64,000 nucleotides of DNA from the NCBI GenBank assembly GCA_943326015.2, contig CALPRQ020000010.1:1-64000 (forward strand). The letters are read 5' to 3'. The first letter of the stretch is position 1, and each line of letters begins with the position of its first letter. Source of the stretch: Chitinophaga pinensis (GTDB taxonomy: Bacteria; Pseudomonadota; Gammaproteobacteria; Burkholderiales; Burkholderiaceae_C). Below the pieces are notes generated by a model. It searched no databases. It saw only the letters and a program-made list of their open reading frames with translations, and had not been told where the DNA came from. A program made the translations under genes and the position numbers. Positions 20,641 through 28,123 of the stretch are shown here, piece after piece.

Positions 20641-21357
20641 TCAGACCGTCGCGGCCTGTGGTGCCTGGGGCTGGCGAGCGGCATAGATGGCCGCCGCATC
20701 CAGCGTGGGACCGCTGGGCGTGGTGCCCGGCTGGCCCGTGGTCGCGCCCGGCTTGAACCCGCTTCCGGTCTTGCCTGCAGCAGGGGCTTTGACCAGGTGC
20801 GTCTTGGTCTTGGCAATGAAGGCGGCGCCGTCGGTCAGGGGTACGAGCTTTCCGTCGTTCGTCTCGAACAGGAAGTCGTCGCCTTCGGTCTTGATGCGGC
20901 GCTCCAGCAGTGCGCGGGCGTCTTCGGCATCAATGAACGGCTGTGAGGAAATCGCCTTCTCAACCGCCAGATCACGCCGATCCTTGCTGTACTTGCCTTG
21001 CACATCCTGCAGCGCGGCCAGGGCCTCGGCTTTTTCGCGCTCGGCCTTCTTCAGCTTGGCCTCCAGCTGCCGAGCGGAATCGGTGGCGGCCTTGCCGTCT
21101 GGGATCGCATCCAGCTCTTCCAGGGTGCCGACGCCCAGCTTCTCGAAGGCGGCATCGCGCTCGGCCTTCAACTGCTTGCGCCCGTCAATGCTTTCCTTCT
21201 GCGCGGTGCGGGCCTTGCCTTCTGCCGTCTCGGCTCGGGCGGTCAACGCGGCGACGTGATCGGTCAACTGAGCAATCAGCTCAGCGTCCACGGTTTTGCC
21301 CTTCAGCAATTCAAGATTCATGGTCGGTGCAAACAAACTGGGTTGGTATGCACCCAT
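20641..21357 (-). CDS. Putative scaffold protein
   Basis: Coiled-coil, charged, upstream of decoration and capsid genes. Confidence 0.65.
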   Translation of the reverse strand: MGAYQPSLFAPTMNLELLKGKTVDAELIAQLTDHVAALTARAETAEGKARTAQKESIDGRKQLKAERDAAFEKLGVGTLEELDAIPDGKAATDSARQLEAKLKKAEREKAEALAALQDVQGKYSKDRRDLAVEKAISSQPFIDAEDARALLERRIKTEGDDFLFETNDGKLVPLTDGAAFIAKTKTHLVKAPAAGKTGSGFKPGATTGQPGTTPSGPTLDAAAIYAARQPQAPQAATV

Positions 21358-21421
21358 GTTTGCGCGCGCTCGCGCATGAACTGCACCGGAATTTGCGCAG
21401 CTTCAACCCAGATTCACGGGC

Positions 21422-22792
21422 ATGAATGACCATGCCATCGAACGCTTCAACTTCCTCGGGCAGGCACTGGAAGGACGCGGAGGATTCGCGCCAAAAGTGC
21501 GCTTTGACCCCGCCAGCGGCAAACCCAGCGCGGTCGTGGGCCGGTGCGAGATCGTCAAGCACCCGCGCGAATCCGACGACAAGTACGCCGCCCGCGTGGC
21601 CTGCGCCGTGTACGAGAACCACCTCGCCCAGGCCTGCGAACGCTTTGCCGCCTACCTGGGGCGCAAGTCCCCCAGTCGGCAAGGTGCAGACAGCGACCTG
21701 GTGCAGCAGTTCTTGCGTGATGCCGACGACTGCGGCAACCCGCTCGACGTGGTGCTGCACCAGTTGGTGATCGAGACCAAGGCGCGCGGCTCCATGCTGG
21801 TTCTCGTCGACCTGCCCGCCGAGCGCCAAGACGCCACACTGGCCGATGCGCTGGCTGCGCGCGCCGTGCCTTACCTCACACCCCTGGCGCCTGAGCTGCT
21901 GGCTGACTACGTGCAGGGCGACCGAGGGCGGTTTGTGAGCGTGGGCATCCACAGCAGCATGCTGATCAACGGCAAGCCCGAGGCGGTGATCCGGCGCTGG
22001 ACGACCACACATTGGGAGATCTGGCGCGGCACTCAGCTGGTCGACAGCGGCGAGCACCCGTTCGGTGAATGCCCGGTGCTGGCCTTGACCGAAAACGGCG
22101 GCATCTTTCCGACGATCGGCAAGTTCAGTCAGATTGCCGATCTGAGCAAGCGGCTCTACAACGCCAACAGCGAGCTTGACGAGATCTTGCGCAGCCAGAC
22201 CTTCAGCGTGCTGACGCTGCACATCCCGCCCGAAGTTCATGACCCCAGCCAGTCCGCTGTGGACGCGGTGGCCACCATCGGCACCCACAGCATGCTGATC
22301 CACCAGGGCAACACCCCCGCCTTCATCGCTCCCGACAGCGGCCCGGCTCAGGTGTACATGGCGCGCATTGCAGCGCTACAGGATGCCATCGACCGCATCG
22401 GCATGGAAACCGCCAACCAGCCCGGGCAGCAACAGGAAAGCGGTGTGGCGCGCAAGATGCGCTTCGAAGCCTTGAATGCCGACCTGGCCGGGTTTGCCCG
22501 CCTGCTGCAGGGGCTTGAAGCGCGCATCTGGCACCTGTTCCACTACGGCCTGGGGCTGCAAAACCGCGTCGAGGTGGAGTACCCCACCGACTACAACCTG
22601 ACCGACACGGCCGCCGAGCTCGACATCCTGTCCTTGATGCAGGCCACCGGCTTCGAGCCTGACATCCAGCGCGAAAAGCGCCGTGCCGTGGTGTTGTCCG
22701 AATTCGACCGCGCCGACCCCGACGTGCTGGTGCGCCTGCTGTCCGCGATCGACGAAAGCGCACAGGCTCAAGCCACGGGGGGCCCGGCATGA
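21422..22792 (+). CDS. Portal protein (DUF4055-like)
   Basis: 456-aa portal-like ORF; opposite strand to the rest of the structural cluster. Confidence 0.75.
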   Translation: MNDHAIERFNFLGQALEGRGGFAPKVRFDPASGKPSAVVGRCEIVKHPRESDDKYAARVACAVYENHLAQACERFAAYLGRKSPSRQGADSDLVQQFLRDADDCGNPLDVVLHQLVIETKARGSMLVLVDLPAERQDATLADALAARAVPYLTPLAPELLADYVQGDRGRFVSVGIHSSMLINGKPEAVIRRWTTTHWEIWRGTQLVDSGEHPFGECPVLALTENGGIFPTIGKFSQIADLSKRLYNANSELDEILRSQTFSVLTLHIPPEVHDPSQSAVDAVATIGTHSMLIHQGNTPAFIAPDSGPAQVYMARIAALQDAIDRIGMETANQPGQQQESGVARKMRFEALNADLAGFARLLQGLEARIWHLFHYGLGLQNRVEVEYPTDYNLTDTAAELDILSLMQATGFEPDIQREKRRAVVLSEFDRADPDVLVRLLSAIDESAQAQATGGPA

Positions 22793-23226
22793 TCGAGGTC
22801 AATGTCACCGGCACCGAAGCCCTGCGCGCCAAGCTGCAGCGCATCGGCGCAGTGCTGACCCAGCAGGCACTGGAAAGCACCGCGCTGGAGCTGGAGCAGT
22901 TCATTGGCAATGAGGCTGCGAAGCACCATAAGACCGGCGCGCTGGTGCGCAGCGTGTACAAGGCGCGCACCCCGGACGGCTGGTTCATCGGCCACGACTT
23001 GCAGCACGCGCCGCACGCACGCTTTGTGATTGAGGGCACGCGGCCACACCTCATCACACCCAAGAACAAGAAGACCCTGCGCTGGCCGGTCGGAGGCAAG
23101 TTCGCCTTTGCCAAAGAGGTCGAGCACCCCGGCTACAAGGGCGACAACTACCTGCGGCGCGCCGCCGCACTGGCGCCAGCAGTGTTCGAGCGCCACGTCA
23201 ACCAGAAACTGAAAGCACTGCAATGA
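22789..23226 (+). CDS. HK97 gp10-like head-tail completion protein
   Basis: MIEVNVTGTEALRAKLQRIG...HKTGALVRSVY...HARFVIEGTRPH; 4-nt overlap with portal. Confidence 0.7.
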   Translation: MIEVNVTGTEALRAKLQRIGAVLTQQALESTALELEQFIGNEAAKHHKTGALVRSVYKARTPDGWFIGHDLQHAPHARFVIEGTRPHLITPKNKKTLRWPVGGKFAFAKEVEHPGYKGDNYLRRAAALAPAVFERHVNQKLKALQ

Positions 23227-23534
23227 CCACCCACACCTACTTCGACGCCTACCTCAAGACCCACGTCACCGACGAACGCGAGGCCCGCGCCACCGCCGAG
23301 GTCGCCACCTTCGGCGGCTTTGCCAGCGACTGGACGGCCCGCCTGGTGGTGCTGCGCGCCTACGTCATCACCTGTCTGGAATGCCAGGCCACGCCCGACG
23401 ACCTGTTCGCGCAGAAGCTCAAGCACTACCGCCAGGAGTTCGATGCGCTGCTGGTGCAGGCCCGCAATGCCACCCCGGCAGCCGACGGCAAACCCGCGCG
23501 CGCGCTGTTCAGCATCAACCTGGAGCGCTCGTAA
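23223..23534 (+). CDS. Head-tail connector-type protein (putative)
   Basis: 103 aa, translationally coupled to neighbour. Confidence 0.5.
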   Translation: MTTHTYFDAYLKTHVTDEREARATAEVATFGGFASDWTARLVVLRAYVITCLECQATPDDLFAQKLKHYRQEFDALLVQARNATPAADGKPARALFSINLERS

Positions 23535-23942
23535 ATGGCCAGCCACAACGTCATGGGCCAGCTGGAGAACCTGCGCCGCCAGCTGGGCGCCCTGCCTGGC
23601 GTCAAGACCTGCAAGATCGGCATGGAGGCCAACATCAGCCCGGACGACTACCCGATCGTGCGGCTGGTGCCCAGCGATTTGAAGCCCCACGGCACCATCG
23701 GCTACCGGCTCGACTGCGAGGCGCTGATCTATTTCGGCCAGCCCATCCAGCCGTTTGACGACACCCCTGACGACGGCGGCCGCGTGCGGCTGGAAAAGCT
23801 CTACGCAGCCCTGTTCGACATGGATGACGCGATCCGGGGGGTGGTGTACGACCATGGCGGCCAGTGCTTCGAGACCGTGCTCGACGAGGACCGGCTCGAC
23901 ACCTACAAGCTCATGGCGCTGCGGGTGCGGTTGGTGGGGTGA
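23535..23942 (+). CDS. Tail terminator-like/minor tail protein (putative)
   Basis: 135 aa, position after gp10-like gene. Confidence 0.5.
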   Translation: MASHNVMGQLENLRRQLGALPGVKTCKIGMEANISPDDYPIVRLVPSDLKPHGTIGYRLDCEALIYFGQPIQPFDDTPDDGGRVRLEKLYAALFDMDDAIRGVVYDHGGQCFETVLDEDRLDTYKLMALRVRLVG

Positions 23943-24045
23943 GTCACCGCAGAAACCGTCGCTTGATGAGTCCTATCCGGGGCGGCTACCCGGTGGCGGG
24001 CGGGCATGAAAAACCCGGCGCGGGGCCGGGTCGGTTGGATCGGTG

Positions 24046-24070
24046 AAAGCTCCTGTTTGAAACAGGAGCT
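24046..24070. terminator. Perfect inverted repeat between convergent operons
   Basis: AAGCTCCTGTTTGAAACAGGAGCTT, 12-bp arms. Confidence 0.5.
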
Positions 24071-24078
24071 TCGGGGCA

Positions 24079-24930
24079 TCAGGCGGCGCTCAGGAAGAAG
24101 TCCGGCTGCTCGGGCGTGTAGGCTGTGTCGTGGCCGTAGGCCGCCCGGCGCTCGGTGAAGCTGATCAGCTCGCCCTCCATCCAGGTCGGGAACTCGGCCA
24201 CCTGGTCATTCAACTGCTTCATGCTGCGTGCGGCTTCGACGGCCATCTGTGCGAGCACCTTCTCGGTAGTTTCTCCATCGCGGAAGATGCGCTTGACGGC
24301 CTGCGCCTCAATGCTTCGGGTGATCTGGCCGACCTGATCGCACAAGGCCAGCACGCGACGCAGTTCGGCAGCCAGCACGGGGATGTGCTCGACGCCGTAG
24401 GCGTTGGGTGCCGGGTTGCCGGTGATCTGACGAAGGTAGTGCCAGATACCCTGGGTAGCCGATTCCTGGCTGTGGAAGTTGCGTCCCGCGAACCAGACGA
24501 TGCGCTTCATGTGCCGCATGTCCGTGGTGTTGAGCTTCTCGCGGGCAGCGGCCGGGGCCGGCTGGGGTTCGGGGCGGGTGGCCGGAATCTCGTAGCGGCC
24601 AGTTTTGCGGATCGCGGGCAGGACTTCCGACGTAACCCACTTCTTGAACTTCTTGGCCTCGGGCTTGCGACTCTTGAGGATGCAGGCGTAGAGGCCGGAC
24701 TCGTTGATGACCGTCATTTCTTGCTCGCCGCCAGGGGTACGCACAATCTGCGTACCCTTTTCGTCGTCGTCAAGGTTGCGCGTCATGTCGGGCGCATTGC
24801 GGTACGCCAGCGCATCGGCAACGTCAGCAGCAACGAACCATGGTTCGCTGTCGATCATCACGACGCGCAGGGCTTGAGTGGAGAAGGAGAAGGTGAGCGC
24901 GCTCGCGCTCGAAGTGCGGATGTCAGCCAT
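24079..24930 (-). CDS. BRO-N domain antirepressor
   Basis: SFSTQALRVVMIDSEPWFVAADVADALAYRN...TVINESGLYACILKSRKPEAKKFKKWVTSEVLPAIRKTGRY. Confidence 0.85.
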   Translation of the reverse strand: MADIRTSSASALTFSFSTQALRVVMIDSEPWFVAADVADALAYRNAPDMTRNLDDDEKGTQIVRTPGGEQEMTVINESGLYACILKSRKPEAKKFKKWVTSEVLPAIRKTGRYEIPATRPEPQPAPAAAREKLNTTDMRHMKRIVWFAGRNFHSQESATQGIWHYLRQITGNPAPNAYGVEHIPVLAAELRRVLALCDQVGQITRSIEAQAVKRIFRDGETTEKVLAQMAVEAARSMKQLNDQVAEFPTWMEGELISFTERRAAYGHDTAYTPEQPDFFLSAA

Positions 24931-25200
24931 GATGGCTCCTTGGGGACGAGTTGTGAACCTGTCACCCCCATCGCCAAACGAGGGTGGCAGACCGTGCGGG
25001 GTTGGCGAACCGGCCCAAGGTGCCGGCACACGCTTGCGCGTGTCCCCACACGGCCCGCCAAAAGGGAATCCGTGCGTGCCTCACGCAGCATGAGGACATG
25101 AAAAAACCGCTGTCACGCGAAAGTGGCGAGCGGTTGCTGCGCCTTGGATTGTCCGGGTCGCCAAACCCGTGTGCCGAAGCACGGGTGCAAGTGTAGCGCA
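24931..25200 (-). ncRNA. C4 antisense RNA-like structured leader upstream of the antirepressor
   Basis: Minus strand ...CGGGTTTGGCGACCCGGACAATCCAAGGCGCAGCAACCGCTCGCCAC...GTGACAGCGGTTTTTT then ...CTGCCACCCTCGTTTGGCGATGGGGGTGACAGG before the ant start; resembles the P1/P7 c4-ant arrangement from memory, includes an intrinsic terminator hairpin. Confidence 0.5.
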
Positions 25201-25293
25201 GATTTTCAGCCCAGGGGTAAGGTCGAGCTACGCGCGGGAGCTCAAGCAAGAGGCGATGCGGCTGGTGGGGTGATTGCCGGCAAGCGCTGCTTC

Positions 25294-25488
25294 TCAGACG
25301 ACAGGTCTCATGTCTTCCTCGTGGAGCGTGACCATGGCAATGGTCTCTCCGTTGGGATTGCAGAACTCGACCTCGTAAGCGGTATCCGGCCTGGAGAAAA
25401 CATGAACAACCACGCCGATCTGCCCACTGGACAGGCCATGCTCCGGCAAGTCTTTGTTCAGCACAACGGTTTGCAATTCTGAAATCAT
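25294..25488 (-). CDS. DUF4926-like protein, probable immunity/antitoxin partner of the preceding DUF6883-like domain
   Basis: MISELQTVVLNKDLPEHGLSSGQIGVVVHVFSRPDTAYEVEFCNPNGETIAMVTLHEEDMRPV; 4-nt overlap with upstream CDS. Confidence 0.7.
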   Translation of the reverse strand: MISELQTVVLNKDLPEHGLSSGQIGVVVHVFSRPDTAYEVEFCNPNGETIAMVTLHEEDMRPVV

Positions 25489-27749
25489 GTCTTTTCCTTC
25501 AAGACGAACATAGTAACCAATCTTGGTGCAATTGAGCCACTTTCCAGAATCCACCCAGTTCTGACAACGCCAGACCCCAGCGAGCCGACAACAGGGACGT
25601 CAACATTGAACGTCTTCCCGTATTGACTAACCTTACCCTCTGCGGCGGGCAGCGTTGGCAATTTTTCCAGGATCTGGGCCACCAGCGCGTCAGCATTTTC
25701 CGCAGTGAACCCTAGGGCTGCAAAAACCCTTGCCTTGTCTTTTCCAACCGGATGGCTGGAATTCAATGCGTACCCTACGATCTTCCCCATTGGGATAACA
25801 GCCTGATTTGCCCCAGGAATGGCCGTGTCAACAATGGCAGCCCGAACCTCCCCCGCCCTCCTCAACCGATACTCCGCCCGCACGCTGGCCTGAGTCACCC
25901 TCTCCCAGTCCGCCCCGCCCAGCACCAGATCCAGTCGCTGGCGATTGCCCAGGATGCGCGCGGCCTCTGCCAGAGGTAGGCTGCGCAGGAACTCGCGTGC
26001 ACCGTCCTCACGCTGCTCCTTGACCCGTGCGGCGTCGATATCGGGGCGTGTGACCAGCTTGCACCAGCAATTGTGCGTCACAATGTCATTGCCGGTATAA
26101 TGACCACTTTCAGTTTCAAGGTTGTACACATGACCAGAGAACGCGTGTCGGTGGATGCTGATTACCTTGTCAGGGAATACGGGGCCGGTCGCTCCGTCTT
26201 GGATTTGTCGCGCGAGCTGGGCATCTCCAGACCAACTGTCACCCAAAGGCTCGTCAAAGCCGGGGTTGTTTTGCGCACCCAAGGACAACAAAACGTCATC
26301 AGTTTCGAGCGCATAGGCCCAGAGAGGCGCTCCGCCATGACCAAGGCCGCGCATGATGCGGTACGCGGTGTGCCGAAGTCTTTCGCGAACAAGGTTAAGA
26401 ACGCTATCGCCAAGCAGCGCAGCCATGCTGGTATCAGCGAGCACGAGAGGCTGGTTACTGCAGCCTTGCGCGGTAGTGGCATCGATCCGATCCCACAACT
26501 TGCGATTGGCCCCTATAACTGCGACCTTGCTTGCTACCCCGTCGCCGTGGAAATCTTCGGCGGCCACTGGCACTTCTCTGGTCGCCACCTCGCCCGAACG
26601 CAAGAACGCATCCGCTATCTCGGCGATGCAGGTTGGCACGTTTTGATGTTGGTCATGAATGACAACGTCAGCGTCTACCGATTCGGTGACAACACGCGAG
26701 ATCACATCACCTCCTACGTTCAGCAGGCCCGCGCGAACCCATCCACTGCTCGTGAGTATCGGGTGATTGATTGTCGCGGTGAGACACTTGCCGCTGGCCG
26801 TTGTGATGACGACAACATTTCCATCGAACCAGCGTTTACTAACCGCCGTGATCCTGCCACTGGCCGTTATAAGCGCGTCGCCCGTTAGGCAATGCGGATG
26901 GAACGGCGGCTTGGGCGCTTTGGCTTTCGGGTACAGGCCCGGACCCAGACCCCACAGATTGGCCTTGGCATGCAGGTCGCAGATGTCGGGCAGCGGGTGG
27001 CGCGGATTCAGTCGTACCTCCACCACAGCGATGCTGTCGTCCGCCATGATCTGGCCGGCCACCTTGTCCTGGTGGGCGCGTGCCAGCTCGGTCTGAGCGA
27101 TGCGGTCAGCCATGTAGCGGGTCTTTTCACGCTCGGCCACCCAGAGACGCTTCGCCAGCACCTCGCGACCCTTGCCCTGCTCCCAGGCCTTGAGCGCTTC
27201 CAGGTAGCCAGCCTTGAGCGCGGGCGACTTGAGCCGACCGGCCTGGCACTGCATCTGGTCGAGCAACTGAGTCAGATCCTGCCGGGGCCCGGGGTTGGCG
27301 GTCAACTCGCGCAAGGCCTTGGGCAGGTGGGCGCGCGCGGCGCCTTCCAGCGGTCGCTTGACGCCGTCCTGTGGGTTGTAGCCGTCGTAGAGCTGGCGTG
27401 CCAGCTGGCGCGCGTCGTGCAGGCCCTGCGCATGCTGGCGCACGATGGCTGCCACCTCACCCTGGGTCTGCTGCACCATGTCGTACAGCCGGGCACTCAA
27501 GAACACCTCACCCACCGGCATGGCCAGCACGCTTTGCGGTGTGACGCGCTGCTGCATCACCACGCTGAAGGCCTCGCTCAGGGCTGTGATGTACGTGCCG
27601 TTGAAGGTGGTCAGCACCTGCTCCACGGCCTGACGCGGGTCGGCGCCCTCTTCGATCAGGCGCAGCAGCTCATCGTAGGAAGCCTGGGCGGCCTGCTCGA
27701 TCTGAGCCGAAAGATTGCCAGCAGTGGGGCTAATGCTGGGTAGCGTCAT
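25485..27749 (-). CDS. MuF/SPP1 gp7-like minor head protein with in-frame intein and C-terminal DUF6883-like domain
   Basis: PPFHPH|CLTGDALI...DIVTHN|CWCKLVTRP: intein splits the HPxCxC motif; C-terminus VDTAIPGANQAVIPMGKIVGYALNSSHPVGKDKARVFAALGF resembles DUF6883. Confidence 0.85.
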   Translation of the reverse strand: MTLPSISPTAGNLSAQIEQAAQASYDELLRLIEEGADPRQAVEQVLTTFNGTYITALSEAFSVVMQQRVTPQSVLAMPVGEVFLSARLYDMVQQTQGEVAAIVRQHAQGLHDARQLARQLYDGYNPQDGVKRPLEGAARAHLPKALRELTANPGPRQDLTQLLDQMQCQAGRLKSPALKAGYLEALKAWEQGKGREVLAKRLWVAEREKTRYMADRIAQTELARAHQDKVAGQIMADDSIAVVEVRLNPRHPLPDICDLHAKANLWGLGPGLYPKAKAPKPPFHPHCLTGDALITASGRITAVSKRWFDGNVVVITTASGKCLTATINHPILTSSGWVRAGLLNVGGDVISRVVTESVDADVVIHDQHQNVPTCIAEIADAFLRSGEVATREVPVAAEDFHGDGVASKVAVIGANRKLWDRIDATTAQGCSNQPLVLADTSMAALLGDSVLNLVRERLRHTAYRIMRGLGHGGAPLWAYALETDDVLLSLGAQNNPGFDEPLGDSWSGDAQLARQIQDGATGPVFPDKVISIHRHAFSGHVYNLETESGHYTGNDIVTHNCWCKLVTRPDIDAARVKEQREDGAREFLRSLPLAEAARILGNRQRLDLVLGGADWERVTQASVRAEYRLRRAGEVRAAIVDTAIPGANQAVIPMGKIVGYALNSSHPVGKDKARVFAALGFTAENADALVAQILEKLPTLPAAEGKVSQYGKTFNVDVPVVGSLGSGVVRTGWILESGSIAPRLVTMFVLKEKT
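26070..26891 (-). mobile_element. Intein (274 codons) within the MuF gene
   Basis: Block A CLTGDALI, block B GKCLTATINHPILTSSGW, block F/G VYNLETESGHYTGNDIVTHN followed by Cys+1. Confidence 0.88.
26073..26888 (+). CDS. HTH plus Vsr/EDxHD-like homing endonuclease encoded antisense inside the intein (likely start ATG 26130 or 26100)
   Basis: SVLDLSRELGISRPTVTQRLVKAGV (HTH); EHERLVTAALRGSGIDPIPQLAIGPYNCDLACYPVAVEIFGGHWHFSGRHLARTQERIRYLGDAGWHVLMLVM (Vsr-like fold signature); TATAAT at 26096-26101 and AAGG before ATG 26130. Confidence 0.8.
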   Translation: MRHNVIAGIMTTFSFKVVHMTRERVSVDADYLVREYGAGRSVLDLSRELGISRPTVTQRLVKAGVVLRTQGQQNVISFERIGPERRSAMTKAAHDAVRGVPKSFANKVKNAIAKQRSHAGISEHERLVTAALRGSGIDPIPQLAIGPYNCDLACYPVAVEIFGGHWHFSGRHLARTQERIRYLGDAGWHVLMLVMNDNVSVYRFGDNTRDHITSYVQQARANPSTAREYRVIDCRGETLAAGRCDDDNISIEPAFTNRRDPATGRYKRVAR

Positions 27750-28123
27750 GCGAGAAAGAAGTCCTGCTGCGCCCTGCGCAGGGTTTCGGCACGTTGCTGG
27801 CCACGCTCTCTGATGGCTTTGCCGATGAGGTTGTAGGCCGTGCGCGGGCAGCAGTCGTACAGCTCGCACAGCCGGTCACGCACCAGCGGCATGGGGTTGC
27901 CCGCGTCGAGCAGCTCGCGCGCCTGCCGCACCTGGTCAGGCCGCACCAGTACGCGGTAGCTGAAGCGGATGACACGCCCGGCCTGCGCCTTGATGAGCTG
28001 GATGAACCGAGCCTTTGCAACTTCGCAGCATTCCATGCGCTCAACCTCCAACAGGAACCACTCCAAGTCCGTGACCTCGTCGGGGCGCTGAAACTGCAAC
28101 TTCGGGGGCAAGCCGTGCGGCAT
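27746..28123 (-). CDS. Hypothetical phage protein (HTH-like)
   Basis: 125 aa, coupled by 4-nt overlaps to both neighbours. Confidence 0.55.
   Translation of the reverse strand: MPHGLPPKLQFQRPDEVTDLEWFLLEVERMECCEVAKARFIQLIKAQAGRVIRFSYRVLVRPDQVRQARELLDAGNPMPLVRDRLCELYDCCPRTAYNLIGKAIRERGQQRAETLRRAQQDFFLA

Noticed and set aside
26892-27743. + strand ORF opposite the N-extein of MuF
   Set aside because: No recognisable motifs; shadow ORF. Only the 26073-26888 antisense ORF has domain signatures and a promoter-like element.
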